DNA of 64,000 nt. Origin: Psychrobacter immobilis. Its GTDB lineage: Bacteria; Pseudomonadota; Gammaproteobacteria; Pseudomonadales; Moraxellaceae. A program made the translations under genes and the position numbers. The stretch lies in assembly GCF_904846285.1 (NCBI RefSeq), contig NZ_CAJHAD010000014.1, positions 1-64,000 of the forward strand, written 5' to 3'. Every line of letters begins with the position of its first letter. Position 1 is the stretch's first letter. This document shows positions 25,345-35,384 of the stretch, piece after piece. The notes beneath the pieces are model-generated. The model was given only the letters and a program-made list of their open reading frames with translations. It did no database searches and was not told where the DNA came from.

Positions 25345-26036
25345 AGTATATTTCTTCCTTAATTCTCATGTTGCTATCTACAAGCTGATTGAGCTTCAAA
25401 TTGTCTATTACCATTGGTTATTATGTACTTTAAATACTGTATTACTATTAGATGATATAGCGACTATATAATTTAAAGATTATGAGGTAATTCTAAGGAA
25501 TATGCTATTTAATTATAAAGTGGATAATGTTTATAATTTTATCTAATCAAAATATGTTTGAACACAGCCGTATGTTTATAGTTCTATTATAGCTCCTTTA
25601 GATTTTTATGAGTCAGCCGCTCTTAAACCTACAGTAGAGGCATACCCTAATTAATTTGCCTACAATTATTCATTTAAAAACTAATCACTATTTATTTCAA
25701 AAATACTTGTCATATTGGCATTTCTCTATAGCTATAAACAAACCCTCAATAAGTACCTATAATAGAGTGTCATTATCATTTGATAGTGAGAATCGCGTAG
25801 CGGATATCGTTTAATTTTACAACGATGTTTATATGTGCCTATGCTAATCTACAGTGATACGATCTATTTAGAATTCTCTGTTATAACCATGAATGGCAAT
25901 GCAATGCTTAGATGCAGCAAGGACGTTATAAGGAAAGCATCAAGTCAATCGATTGCTCATTAAAACACGTACCACACTCTGATTTAATAACACCCTGTCA
26001 TCGTGCAGGGCTGACTGATAAAAAGGATTAATAAAG
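25345..26036. other. Long AT-rich intergenic region upstream of aceE
   Basis: 692 bases between divergent genes, with no supportable gene. A TATAAT at 25758-25763 has only a weak -35 partner (TAAACA at 25735-25740). A small hairpin (CCCTG...CAGGG) lies about 30-45 bases before the aceE start. No PdhR-type operator was recognised. Confidence 0.5.
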
Positions 26037-28850
26037 ATGAATTATTATAAGGATGCTGATAGCACCGAAACCCAAGAATGGCTGGAAGCGTTTGAGTCCG
26101 TTATCAAACATGCCGATAAGGATCGGGCGCAGTTTTTATTAAAAGCGTTATATAACATGGCAGTACAAGAAGGGCTGCCATTTAACCGTCTTGATACCGC
26201 TTATATCAATACCATCGCCGTCGAAGATGAGCCAATGTACCCAGGTGATTTAACGATTGAGCGTAAAATTCGTGCTTTGATTCGCTACAACGCCTTGGCA
26301 ATGGTGATGCGCGCTAATAAAAATGATGATGATTTAGGCGGTCACTTAGCGACCTTCGCTTCAAGTGCGACTCTTTATGAGACAGGCTTTAACCATTTCT
26401 TCCGTGCTGCCAGTGATCATTTCGGCGGTGACATGATTTATTATCAAGGTCACTCAGCGCCTGGTATTTATGCGCGCTCTTATCTAGAAGGTCGTCTGAC
26501 CGAAGAACAGCTGGAAAACTTCCGCCGTGAAGTCGGCGGCAAGGGTCTTTCGAGCTATCCGCATCCTTACTTAATGCCAGATTATTGGCAGTTCCCAACC
26601 GTGTCGATGGGCTTGGGTCCGATTATGTCCATTTACCATGCGCACGTGCATCGCTATATGGAAAACCGCGGTTTGCTAGAAAAAGAAGATCGCAAGATTT
26701 GGACGTTCTTGGGTGATGGCGAAACCGATGAGCCAGAAAGCTTGGGTGCGATTTCTCTCGCCGGTCGTGAAAAACTGGACAATTTAATTTGGGTGGTCAA
26801 CTGTAACTTACAGCGCCTTGATGGTCCTGTGCGTGGTAACGGCAAGATTATTCAAGAGCTTGAGTCGGTATTCCGCGGCGCTGGCTGGCGCGTGATTAAG
26901 GTGGTTTGGGGCGGTCAATGGGATAGCTTGTTAGATAAAGATACCACCGGCGTGCTTAAATATCGTATGGAAGAAGCGGTCGACGGTGAGTATCAATTAT
27001 ATGAAGCCCGTACGCCTGAATTTACGCGCAAAGAGTTTTTTGGTAAATATCCAGAGCTAGAAGAGATGGCAAACGAGCTGTCTGATCATGATATTTCGCG
27101 CTTAAACCGCGGTGGTCATGATCCAATGAAAGTCTATGCTGCCTTTAGTGAAGCCATGAAAACCAAAGGTCAACCGACCGTTGTCTTGGTAAAAACTGTT
27201 AAAGGTTATGGTTTGTCTACCCAAGCACAAGCGGTAAATAAATCGCATCAAATCAAAAAGCTCGATCATGAAGCTTTGATGTATTTCCGTGACCGTTTTG
27301 ATTTGCCATTTACCGATGACGAATTACAGACGTTACCGTTTTATCGTCCAAAAGAAGATTCGCTGGAGATGAAGTACCTAAAAGGTCGCCGTGAAGCCTT
27401 GGGTGGTCATCTGCCCAATCGCCGTAGTGGTCATATACCGCTCAATATTCCAGATTTGTCTATTTTTGATCGTGTGCTTAAAGGTAGTAATGGTAAAGAG
27501 CAATCGACTACCATGGTGTTTGTACGTCTGCTATCTGCCATGTTAAAAAATAAAGACATTCAAGACCGCGTTGTGCCTATCGTTCCTGATGAAGCGCGTA
27601 CTTTTGGTCTAGAAGGTATGTTCCGTCAATTGGGCATTTACTCGGCTTCTGGGCAAAAATATACCCCAGAAGACAGTGAAGCCTTAATGGGATATAAAGA
27701 AGCCATCGATGGTCACATGCTAGAAGAAGGTATTAATGAAGCGGGTGCGATGAGTACGTGGATTGCACTGGCAACCAGTTATTCTGTCAATGCTTTACCG
27801 ATGATTCCGCTTTATATTTACTATTCTATGTTTGGCTTCCAGCGTGTTGGTGACTTGGCATGGGCGGCAGGTGACTGTCAGGCGCAAGGGTTCTTACTTG
27901 GTGCAACGGCCGGTCGCACCACGCTAAATGGCGAGGGCTTACAGCATCAAGACGGTCATTCACAAATTCTATTTAACGTCGTACCGAACTGTGTCACTTA
28001 TGACCCTTGTTTCGGCTATGAGCTGGCAGTGATTATGCATGATGGTCTACGCCGTATGTATGGCGAGGGCGAGCGTATTTATTATTACCTGACCTTGATG
28101 AACGAAAACTACGAACAACCTGCCATGCCAGAAGGCGTCCAAGAAGGCATTAAACGTGGTATGTATTTGTTAGAGGACAACGGTTCAAGCCAAGTTCAGC
28201 TGCTAGGTTCAGGCGTTATTTTACGCGAAGTGCAAAAAGCGGCCAAAATATTACAAGATGAGTTTAATATTTCATCTAACGTCTGGAGTGTGACCAGCTT
28301 TAATGAGCTAACTCGTGATGGTATGGCTTGTGATGATTATAACCGCCTACATCCAATGGATGAAGAAGTGGTGCCATGGGTCACCGAACAGCTTGCTCCA
28401 CACGAAGGTATCGTCGTAGCGGCGACAGACTATATGCGCAATTATCCAGAACAAATCCGTGCATGGTTACCTGACAATCGTCCTTATACGACTTTAGGTA
28501 CTGATGGCTATGGTCGCTCGGACACCCGTGAGCAATTACGTAGCTTCTTCCACGTAGATGCCGCACACATCGTGGTTGCAACGCTTAAGCGCTTAGCCGA
28601 TGAGGGTGAAGTTGAGATGCGTCTGGTAAAAGATGCGATTTCAAGCTTTGGTATCGAAGCCGATCAACCGCCTGCATGGCAGCAACAGCCTCATTATGAT
28701 CATTTCCCAGATGCGCCAGCCCCTGACAATGTCAATCCGAGCCCTGTACCAGAGTTTGTCGATGAAGATGATGATGAGATAAGTAGCGAAGGTCGCGCAG
28801 AAGACCCAGCCGACGCCGCTTTACTCAATGATGATGACGTCAAAGAATAG
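26037..28850 (+). CDS. aceE: Pyruvate dehydrogenase E1 component
   Basis: The homodimeric thiamine-diphosphate E1 decarboxylates pyruvate and acetylates the lipoyl groups of E2. The length of 937 residues suits the E. coli-type enzyme. Typical segments are YYQGHSAPGIYARSYLEGRL, the ThDP motif (FLGDGETDEPES, then NLQRLDGPVRGNGKI), and the pyrimidine region (LNGEGLQHQDGHS). About 40 acidic C-terminal residues (DEDDDEISSEGRAEDP) are extra. aceF follows after 39 bases. Fermentation-linked genes are absent; the gene for E3 (lpd) is not in the window. Confidence 0.97.
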   Translation: MNYYKDADSTETQEWLEAFESVIKHADKDRAQFLLKALYNMAVQEGLPFNRLDTAYINTIAVEDEPMYPGDLTIERKIRALIRYNALAMVMRANKNDDDLGGHLATFASSATLYETGFNHFFRAASDHFGGDMIYYQGHSAPGIYARSYLEGRLTEEQLENFRREVGGKGLSSYPHPYLMPDYWQFPTVSMGLGPIMSIYHAHVHRYMENRGLLEKEDRKIWTFLGDGETDEPESLGAISLAGREKLDNLIWVVNCNLQRLDGPVRGNGKIIQELESVFRGAGWRVIKVVWGGQWDSLLDKDTTGVLKYRMEEAVDGEYQLYEARTPEFTRKEFFGKYPELEEMANELSDHDISRLNRGGHDPMKVYAAFSEAMKTKGQPTVVLVKTVKGYGLSTQAQAVNKSHQIKKLDHEALMYFRDRFDLPFTDDELQTLPFYRPKEDSLEMKYLKGRREALGGHLPNRRSGHIPLNIPDLSIFDRVLKGSNGKEQSTTMVFVRLLSAMLKNKDIQDRVVPIVPDEARTFGLEGMFRQLGIYSASGQKYTPEDSEALMGYKEAIDGHMLEEGINEAGAMSTWIALATSYSVNALPMIPLYIYYSMFGFQRVGDLAWAAGDCQAQGFLLGATAGRTTLNGEGLQHQDGHSQILFNVVPNCVTYDPCFGYELAVIMHDGLRRMYGEGERIYYYLTLMNENYEQPAMPEGVQEGIKRGMYLLEDNGSSQVQLLGSGVILREVQKAAKILQDEFNISSNVWSVTSFNELTRDGMACDDYNRLHPMDEEVVPWVTEQLAPHEGIVVAATDYMRNYPEQIRAWLPDNRPYTTLGTDGYGRSDTREQLRSFFHVDAAHIVVATLKRLADEGEVEMRLVKDAISSFGIEADQPPAWQQQPHYDHFPDAPAPDNVNPSPVPEFVDEDDDEISSEGRAEDPADAALLNDDDVKE

Positions 28851-28889
28851 CCAAAAGACAAGGCAAACATAATACAAGGAGAATTACGG

Positions 28890-30680
28890 ATGGATATTAA
28901 AGCCCCCGATTTGGGTGTCGATAGCGCCGAAGTCAGTGAGATTATGGTCGAAGTTGGCGACGTTATTGCAAAAGATGACAATATTATTTTATTGGAATCT
29001 GATAAAGCCTCAGTAGAAGTACCAAGCTCGGCTGCCGGTAAAGTAACTAAGATTAGCGTGGCAGTTGGCGACCAAGTGAGCGAAGGTATGGTGCTTATTG
29101 AGCTTGAAAGCGATACTGATTCTGATAGCCAAAATGACAGCCAAAGCACTGACACAGAAAACAAAACAGAATCTGGCACTGATAAACAAAATGAGTCGCA
29201 GGATAATCAGTCAGTCGAAAAGCAAAGCGATACTGATACTAAAGCTAACGCAGTTGAGGCAAATACTTCTCAACCTGCCAAACAAGCAAGTGAGCAAGCA
29301 GGCGAGCAAGTAGGAAAATCAACCACTCATGCTTTGCCCGATTTAGGTGTTGATGAAGCGCAAGTGTCTGAGATTATGGTCAGTGTCGGTGATATCGTCA
29401 CTGCTGATCAATCCATTTTGCTTATTGAGTCTGATAAAGCATCGGTTGAAGTACCAGCGCCAGAAGCTGGCAAGGTCGAAAAAATATTGGTGCAAGCCGG
29501 TGATATGGTCGCGAATGGTCAAGACTTTATCGTCATTATTGCTGAAGGTGCAGCTAGCACGAGTACGGCAAATGAGAGTAAAGCAGAGGCTTCTGAATCG
29601 CAAGCATCAAAACCTGCTGACCCAACTAATAAAACTGAATCAGCTGAGCAGTCTGCTAAGTCGCAAACGACTGGCGAGCCCAAAAAAGCCGCTAAATCTA
29701 CGACTAATACGAACGCTACAAATGCTAAGCTGAGCGAAGCACAAGTCAACGAAAAAATGGTCGATATCTATGCCGGTCCTGCTGTGCGTAAGCTTGCGCG
29801 TCAGCTAGGGGTTGATATCTCCCAAGTGACGGGTTCGGCGCTTAATGATCGTATCTTAAAAGAAGATTTATTTGCGCATGTAAAAGATAGCTTGAATACG
29901 CAAAAAGTAGCACCTGCAAGTAGCAATGGAGTTAGCTCAAGCCTACCAAGCTTACCTGATATGAGTAATACTGAAATATGGGGTGAAACCGAAGTACAAG
30001 ATTTAAGCCGCCTACAAAAAGTGTCGATACCGCAGCTTAATTATAATACCTTATTGCCGCAAGTGACGCAGTTTGACTTGTCTGACATCACAGAAACTGA
30101 AAAGTTACGTGGTGAGCTTAAAGGTGCTATGAAAGCGGAAGGTATTGGCTTCACTATTTTAGCTTTTGTTGTCAAAGCGACTGCTTACGCATTGACTCAG
30201 CATCCGCGTTTTAACAGTCATTTGAGCGACGATAATACCCAAATTATTTTACGTAAGAGTGTCAATATGGGTATTGCAGTAGCGACTGATGACGGTTTAA
30301 TTGTACCTGTTATCAAAAATGTGCAAGATAAAGGGCTTAAGCAGATTGCCGTTGAAATTGGGGAACTTGCGGTTAAAGCGCGTGATAAGAAGCTCACGAC
30401 TAAAGACTTGCAAGGCGCGAGCTTTACGATATCTAGTCAAGGTAACTTAGGTGGTACTGCATTCACACCATTAGTAAATTGGCCACAAGTGGGTATCTTA
30501 GGCGTATCAGAAGCCAGTATGCAGCCGCGTTGGAATGCAACTAAGCAAACCTTTGAGCCGCGTTTGATGTTGCCGCTATCATTGTCTTATGACCATCGGG
30601 TGATTAATGGCGCCGATGCCGCGGTATTTACCCGTTATATCGCAACATTATTGGCGGATCCACGTCGGATTTTGCTATAG
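28890..30680 (+). CDS. aceF: Pyruvate dehydrogenase E2, dihydrolipoamide acetyltransferase
   Basis: E2 forms the core of the pyruvate dehydrogenase complex and transfers acetyl groups to CoA. Two lipoyl domains are visible, each with the lysine in ESDKASVEVP (about residues 40-50 and 180-190). They are joined and followed by flexible linkers rich in Ser, Glu, Thr, Lys and Gln instead of the usual Ala/Pro. The E1/E3-binding domain follows (AGPAVRKLARQLGVDISQVTG, about 297-317). The catalytic domain ends with SLSYDHRVINGADAA. The 596 residues include only two lipoyl domains, against three in E. coli. Confidence 0.97.
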   Translation: MDIKAPDLGVDSAEVSEIMVEVGDVIAKDDNIILLESDKASVEVPSSAAGKVTKISVAVGDQVSEGMVLIELESDTDSDSQNDSQSTDTENKTESGTDKQNESQDNQSVEKQSDTDTKANAVEANTSQPAKQASEQAGEQVGKSTTHALPDLGVDEAQVSEIMVSVGDIVTADQSILLIESDKASVEVPAPEAGKVEKILVQAGDMVANGQDFIVIIAEGAASTSTANESKAEASESQASKPADPTNKTESAEQSAKSQTTGEPKKAAKSTTNTNATNAKLSEAQVNEKMVDIYAGPAVRKLARQLGVDISQVTGSALNDRILKEDLFAHVKDSLNTQKVAPASSNGVSSSLPSLPDMSNTEIWGETEVQDLSRLQKVSIPQLNYNTLLPQVTQFDLSDITETEKLRGELKGAMKAEGIGFTILAFVVKATAYALTQHPRFNSHLSDDNTQIILRKSVNMGIAVATDDGLIVPVIKNVQDKGLKQIAVEIGELAVKARDKKLTTKDLQGASFTISSQGNLGGTAFTPLVNWPQVGILGVSEASMQPRWNATKQTFEPRLMLPLSLSYDHRVINGADAAVFTRYIATLLADPRRILL

Positions 30681-30712
30681 GTTTTATGATTATTTAAAAA
30701 TAGTATGAATCA

Positions 30713-30743
30713 TGAAAAGACTGTCTACGGGTGGTCTTTTTTA
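30713..30743 (+). terminator. Weak terminator after aceF
   Basis: AAAAGAC pairs with GTCTTTT around a 12-base loop, followed by a T run. It lies 35 bases after the aceF stop. Confidence 0.45.
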
Positions 30744-30783
30744 TATCTGTTATTTCACTAAATTATAGATAAATGACAGATAT

Positions 30784-30816
30784 AAAGAAGCCAGCTATTA
30801 AGCTGGCTTCTTTTAT
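30784..30816. terminator. Bidirectional terminator between aceF and ompW
   Basis: AAAGAAGCCAGCT pairs perfectly with AGCTGGCTTCTTT across a four-base loop. The flanks are A- and T-rich, so it serves the convergent genes on both sides. Confidence 0.85.
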
Positions 30817-30848
30817 TTATGCCGTTCAGTCTATAGCAATGGGCTATA

Positions 30849-31484
30849 TTAGAACTGTTTTACAAAAGCAACACCATAAACCCAAGGGCTGATATCGATT
30901 TCACCAATATCTGCACCGTTTAAAGTAGCATCAGTTTTGATGTCCATATAACGGGCATCAATACGGAAAGACTCGGTAGGAGCAAATGGGATATCAAGAC
31001 CAATATGACCAGCAACACCAACGCTATCGTCAAGTTTTAACTCAGTACCTGGGACATTGGCTTTCTCTTTAAAGAAAGTCGTGTAGTTCACACCAACACC
31101 AACAAATGGTTTCACATTCATAGGCATGTTATAGCCGTCGAAGTGGTATTGTAGTGAAAGAGTCGGTGGTAAATGTTGAGTTCTACCTGTGATTTCACTA
31201 CCATTTGCATCAGTTAAAGTGAAATCATGATGAAATGGAATAGCCGCTAGTAGTTCAACACCAACGTTATTAGCGATAAAGTATTCGCCACTGATGGTTG
31301 GACGTACATCGCCGTCAACATCTACAGCATAATTTGTATTACCTATAGTGACGTTACCGTTATCGCTTTTAGGATCAACATAGTGTGCGCCGGCAGCGAC
31401 TGACCAAGTACCAGCAGGTACAGCAAAAGCAGTGGTCATAGTAAGGGCAGTTGCAGCAGCTAAAACTAGGGATTGTAGTTTCAT
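30849..31484 (-). CDS. ompW: OmpW-family outer-membrane protein
   Basis: An eight-stranded outer-membrane barrel thought to let small hydrophobic compounds cross. The 211-residue protein has a signal peptide (MKLQSLVLAAATALTMTTAFA), GTWSVAAGAHYVDPKSDNG at the mature N-terminus, the family motif PPTLSLQYHF, and ends in aromatic FVKQF as barrels do. I chose the ATG at 31484 behind GAGGAATC rather than an ATG six codons earlier. It is monocistronic. Confidence 0.93.
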   Translation of the reverse strand: MKLQSLVLAAATALTMTTAFAVPAGTWSVAAGAHYVDPKSDNGNVTIGNTNYAVDVDGDVRPTISGEYFIANNVGVELLAAIPFHHDFTLTDANGSEITGRTQHLPPTLSLQYHFDGYNMPMNVKPFVGVGVNYTTFFKEKANVPGTELKLDDSVGVAGHIGLDIPFAPTESFRIDARYMDIKTDATLNGADIGEIDISPWVYGVAFVKQF

Positions 31485-31766
31485 CGTTTGATTCCTCAAC
31501 ATAATAGATGATTATTGGTCAGTTTCTAATGAGGGATGACATTAGTGACCGATACACAATGTTATAGTTATTGTTAACTCGTAACATTATCTCTCTATTA
31601 TAATACAAAAACCTTACCAAAAGTAAGGCATTGCATAGAAAGTAGTAATATTTATATTTTAAGTTACAGTTGCGATTGATGTGATAGGTTAAATTAAGGT
31701 CTATTTTTTAATCAGTTTTAATTTTTCGCTTTTTCTACTATTTGCTAAAGGTTCTGGTTACATATT

Positions 31767-31994
31767 ATGCTTGGCTATTGTAGTAATTCTCCACTGCGCT
31801 GTGAAAATGCCCGTTCAATCAAACTGTTAAACCAAATTGATTCGTGTTGTCCTAAATGTGGTTTATTCTTATTACCTGCGCAAAATTTAAGCGGTCAATT
31901 AAGAGCTGATGAGCGCTTTCTACGCTTGGTCTTTTTTGTGATTGCTATTATATTGTTAGCGGCAACCTACATTTATTATCTAAATTTTGTATAA
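31767..31994 (+). CDS. Small zinc-ribbon membrane protein
   Basis: 75 residues. Cysteines at positions 5, 12, 27, 28 and 31 (YCSNSPLRC, then CCPKCG) suggest a single zinc ribbon of the form often found as an N-terminal module in longer proteins. A hydrophobic stretch at about 53-72 (LVFFVIAIILLAATYIYYL) makes one membrane span near the C-terminus. It should sit in the inner membrane with the zinc ribbon in the cytosol. The start has only a distant AAAGG. An ion channel follows downstream and also carries a zinc-ribbon-like motif at its end. Confidence 0.7.
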   Translation: MLGYCSNSPLRCENARSIKLLNQIDSCCPKCGLFLLPAQNLSGQLRADERFLRLVFFVIAIILLAATYIYYLNFV

Positions 31995-32031
31995 TCGTGA
32001 CTGCTGATGGATAAATCAAAGTAAAACCAGC

Positions 32032-32061
32032 TTTGATACTTTTAATTTTGATACTTTTAAT
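32032..32061. repeat. 15-bp exact tandem duplication upstream of the channel gene
   Basis: TTTGATACTTTTAAT occurs twice in succession without mismatch, about 127 bases before the channel start. Confidence 0.8.
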
Positions 32062-32188
32062 TTTAAAAGCAATCCATCACTAATTTTCTAAGAAAAACCA
32101 TATTTTTAGAATCAATTCAGCTATTCATCGATTGTCCATACTTGGCTTTTATTCATATAAGACCGGTCTAAAACCGCATAGGGACGCC

Positions 32189-33169
32189 ATGCTACTCCAA
32201 TCTATACGGCGCTTGCGTCTTTTTGTCTATAACATTCTACAAAACGATGAGCATGACACGCTCTTTAGTCGCTATGTTGACTACTTCCTCATTCTTTTGA
32301 TCATGGCGAACGTGACCGCGGTCATCGCTGAATCTGTAGATAACTGGTACTATCCGTATCAAGAGTATTTTACTTGGTTTGAAAATTTCTCGATTATCGT
32401 ATTTTCTATCGAATATTTGCTCAGGCTATGGAGTGTTGCTGAAGCGAAACCGGACAATACCACGTGGCGTCAGCGCTGGGAATGGCTAAAAAGTCCATCG
32501 GCTTTGATTGATATCATTGCGATTGCGCCTGCATTCTTGAATTTCTTTGTCAGTATCGATTTACGCTTCTTACGTATCTTACGTCTGTTTCGCATACTTA
32601 AGCTCACCCGTTATTTTGCTTCCTTACGTATTTTATTGGTGGTTATCAGTAAGGAAAAAGGCTCGTTTCAAGCGGTCCTTTTTATCTTGATTATTATGAT
32701 TGTGACGGCATCGAGTGGGATTTATTTGGTCGAAAACCACGCGCAGCCAGACGAGTTTGAATCGATACCCAAAGCCATGTGGTGGGCGGTGGTCACCTTA
32801 ACGACGGTTGGCTACGGCGATGTAACGCCTATCACCAATGCCGGTAAGATATTGGGTGCAATTATTACCATATTAGGTGTCGGTCTGGCTGCATTACCAG
32901 CCGGTATTTTGGCGACAGGTCTGGCAAATGAGCTCAGTCAGCGCCGTGAAGAGCTTGAGCAAGATTTTCGCGGACAATTGGTCGATAGTGATTTTGATTT
33001 GGTACAGAATCAGATGATGATTGAGAAAATCCGCCGCGAGCTTGGTTTGGATAAGGAGCAAGCACAAGAGATTGTGCTGCAAGTATTGCGTGAGCAAGAG
33101 CTGGAACGCCGTGAAAGGGAAGTGCGGCAAAAGAATTTTTGCCCGCATTGCGGTGAGCCGTTAGAGTAA
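32189..33169 (+). CDS. Voltage-gated potassium channel-like ion transporter
   Basis: A six-span cation channel subunit of 326 residues. Four spans end in an arginine-rich S4-like helix (LRFLRILRLFRILKLTRYF, about 125-143). A pore loop follows with the K+ filter TVGYGD (206-211), then S6 and a cytosolic tail with a coiled-coil-like Glu/Arg-rich segment and CPHCGEPLE at the end. I prefer the ATG at 32189, preceded by AGGGA, over the TTG at 32132. A tetramer in the inner membrane is expected. The C-terminal CxxC could bind zinc together with another subunit, which would be unusual. Confidence 0.88.
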   Translation: MLLQSIRRLRLFVYNILQNDEHDTLFSRYVDYFLILLIMANVTAVIAESVDNWYYPYQEYFTWFENFSIIVFSIEYLLRLWSVAEAKPDNTTWRQRWEWLKSPSALIDIIAIAPAFLNFFVSIDLRFLRILRLFRILKLTRYFASLRILLVVISKEKGSFQAVLFILIIMIVTASSGIYLVENHAQPDEFESIPKAMWWAVVTLTTVGYGDVTPITNAGKILGAIITILGVGLAALPAGILATGLANELSQRREELEQDFRGQLVDSDFDLVQNQMMIEKIRRELGLDKEQAQEIVLQVLREQELERREREVRQKNFCPHCGEPLE

Positions 33170-33240
33170 TATTGAAGTTTAAACATTTTTCTTAAAGGTG
33201 ATTCTTAAGAGCAGCTCTTAAATCAAAAGTTTTTAGTTTA

Positions 33241-33284
33241 AAAAAAGGGTGAGACGTTATTAAATGGCGTCTCACTCTTTTCAT
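33241..33284. terminator. Bidirectional terminator
   Basis: AAAAGGGTGAGACG pairs with CGTCTCACTCTTTT (one wobble), with A and T runs outside. It serves the channel gene and the convergent TerD gene. Confidence 0.82.
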
Positions 33285-33323
33285 TTTATAAGCAGAAACC
33301 AATCCTACCTTTCTATATTAATG

Positions 33324-33983
33324 TTAAATCCCTTGCGGAATGGGCAGGGCGCGTGCTAATTCATGCGCCACTTCTTGCGCGGCTGTGGATAAATCTAACG
33401 CAGGCAGGGGTAGGTTTTGTAAAGTCAAATGCCAGTCATCCACCTCTCGGCGCAAGTGCGCCACCCAAAGCGTAATGCAATCACGCGGCAGCTGCTTTAA
33501 ATTAACTTCAAAAGAGCGGTTGCCTTCATCATCGCTTAAATGAATCTCACCTTTTTTGACTCTGCCGAAAGGCTGTCCATGATAAGAGTTAGCAAGCAAA
33601 GCGATATGAGTAATGTGCGCGGGGATTTTATCTAAATAAAGCCGGATTTGCTCTTGGTCAAGGGGTGCAAGGTACATCGCTTGCTCACCGCGATCTTTGC
33701 CATTGAGGCTATCGCCTTGATGCTTGACCGATTCGGCTTTATCACGTAACTGCTTAAACCAAACAATATCGCTGATGGTACAGTTATCGTCATACAGCAC
33801 GCAGGCCAAGTCGATATCAATGGCGCCTTCATTTTTCTTAAAGCGCTTCTTTAAATTTTTAAATAAGCCTTTTTGCTCAATCTTGGTAAATTCATAATTT
33901 AGCGCAAAGAATAACGTTCCCGCATCTAAACCCAGCCCTCTTAAACTGTCTGAAAGTAGTGGTGATGGGATAGTGGTCGACAT
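33324..33983 (-). CDS. TerD-domain protein
   Basis: 219 residues. The TerD beta-sandwich is recognisable: FFALNYEFTKIEQ, IDIDLACVLYDDN, then HQGDSLNGKDRGEQAMYLAPLDQ, where the acidic cluster usually binds Ca2+, although this copy has KDRGEQ where others have more Asp. TerD proteins are tied to tellurite resistance, phage resistance and membrane stress, but usually occur in ter clusters; this copy stands alone next to a WYL regulator gene. The stand-alone form suggests a stress-related role of its own. Confidence 0.82.
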   Translation of the reverse strand: MSTTIPSPLLSDSLRGLGLDAGTLFFALNYEFTKIEQKGLFKNLKKRFKKNEGAIDIDLACVLYDDNCTISDIVWFKQLRDKAESVKHQGDSLNGKDRGEQAMYLAPLDQEQIRLYLDKIPAHITHIALLANSYHGQPFGRVKKGEIHLSDDEGNRSFEVNLKQLPRDCITLWVAHLRREVDDWHLTLQNLPLPALDLSTAAQEVAHELARALPIPQGI

Positions 33984-34094
33984 AATATTCCTTTTGGATT
34001 TTACATGTTGAATGTTGCAATAGTTATTTTAAATATTATAAGCGTTAGGGTGTTTGAGTATGGCTATTAGATTTTCATAATCATTAATAATGAG

Positions 34095-35255
34095 CTATTT
34101 TTCTTCATAATTTATTGGTTTGTCTAATACGGCTTGATAAAGCAGCGCGGGCTTAGCATCTAATAGACCGCTACCAAAGCCACGTAACCACCAAACCAGC
34201 TGCGAGGTTAAGTTGACGGTCGCTTGTATGGTAAGCGTTTCATCGCTATTGACGATGACTATTTGGTCGTCACTCAGCTTACTTTCCGTTAAGCTTTTGC
34301 CCGCTTGTTTGGTAAATTGTAGCTCAACCACGGTATGTTTTCCATGATCGGGCAGCTGGCTAAATAGAGGATGGCTAAAGCCCATGCCACCTGCATCTAG
34401 ATAGTTATCCAATTGGAATTTATCTGGAGTTTTAGCCGCGCTTTCTAATATCTCGACGCTGGTAAATCGATGCAAAGCAAAGGTACGAATAATCATTTCT
34501 GGGTCATCGGTACGCGTTGCCAATAGGTAAATAATTACCCCGCGCTGAATGATAGCAATAGGGTTTAGGGTATATTCGCTGGCTTGTGATTTATCACTGC
34601 GGGTATAGCTGGCTTGTATTTGTAATTGATAAAATAAGGCATGATAAATGTTGTCTTTACTTTCTAAATCAATATGCGGGGCAATTAAGGGCTGAGTTGC
34701 AGGCTCGATACGTACTCTATCAATCCAGGAATGCGTGACTTTGCTGTTTTTGAGCTGCCTGCGTGCTAAGTCAAACCAAGGGAATAGTTCATCTAAAATA
34801 ACCGGCGGTAGCAGTTGGCTTAGATTGGCTTCGACCATATTAAAGGCAACTGCTTGTGACAAGTTCATATGCGGTAAGCTTTGCAGCGGCGCATCATCTT
34901 TCCAGCGCCAGCCTTGTGGATTGGCATTGTTTTTTTCGATAGGAAAGCGTTTAGCAAGAGCATTTAAGTCGCGTTGCACCGTGCGTAAACTGATATCAAA
35001 GCCTGCCAATATAAGCTGCTCGTAAACATGGGTTGTACCTACCCAGCGATTGCGCTGCAATTGCGACAGTACTTGCCATTGCCGCGCCGTCGTCGCGGCT
35101 CCATGACGATTATCTGCTGCTTCTTCAGACGCTTTATTATCTGCATTAACTTCTTCATTTTGCTCAGTAACTTCTCTCATCACTAGCGCAGTTGCTGATT
35201 TATCAACAGCTGCTTGAGCTTGAATACTATCGGCGTCAATAGAATGTACAGTCAT
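34095..35255 (-). CDS. WYL-domain transcriptional regulator
   Basis: 386 residues. An extended polar N-terminus (about 1-55) is followed by a winged helix-turn-helix (about 57-115: ARQWQVLSQLQRNRWVGTTHVYEQL, ISLRTVQRDLNAL). A WYL domain lies from about 190 (YTLNPIAIIQRGVIIYLLATR) and a C-terminal extension (WCX-like, TSQLVWWLRGFGSGL). WYL domains bind nucleic acid or nucleotides and often control DNA damage or defence genes. The gene follows lonH by 130 bases on the same strand. No defence genes are in sight, so the target remains open. Confidence 0.85.
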   Translation of the reverse strand: MTVHSIDADSIQAQAAVDKSATALVMREVTEQNEEVNADNKASEEAADNRHGAATTARQWQVLSQLQRNRWVGTTHVYEQLILAGFDISLRTVQRDLNALAKRFPIEKNNANPQGWRWKDDAPLQSLPHMNLSQAVAFNMVEANLSQLLPPVILDELFPWFDLARRQLKNSKVTHSWIDRVRIEPATQPLIAPHIDLESKDNIYHALFYQLQIQASYTRSDKSQASEYTLNPIAIIQRGVIIYLLATRTDDPEMIIRTFALHRFTSVEILESAAKTPDKFQLDNYLDAGGMGFSHPLFSQLPDHGKHTVVELQFTKQAGKSLTESKLSDDQIVIVNSDETLTIQATVNLTSQLVWWLRGFGSGLLDAKPALLYQAVLDKPINYEEK

Positions 35256-35384
35256 TAAAGATAACCTTTATTCAGTCACAGGTTTGGTTGCTAGCTTCTC
35301 TGAGTTTTTTATCAATAAGAAAAGCAAAGTCAAAGGCAAAGGCAAAACACAAAAACCAATCATCGCAGAAAAGCATGACAACGT

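Noticed and set aside
25765..25795. Fur-box-like sequence (CATTATCATTTGATA) upstream of aceE
   Set aside because: The match to the GATAATGATAATCATTATC consensus is poor and aceE is not a typical Fur target.
28700..29179. 159-codon frame antisense to the end of aceE and start of aceF
   Set aside because: It spans the aceE/aceF junction and consists mainly of Ser/Leu complement of acidic low-complexity DNA. Both sense genes are certain.
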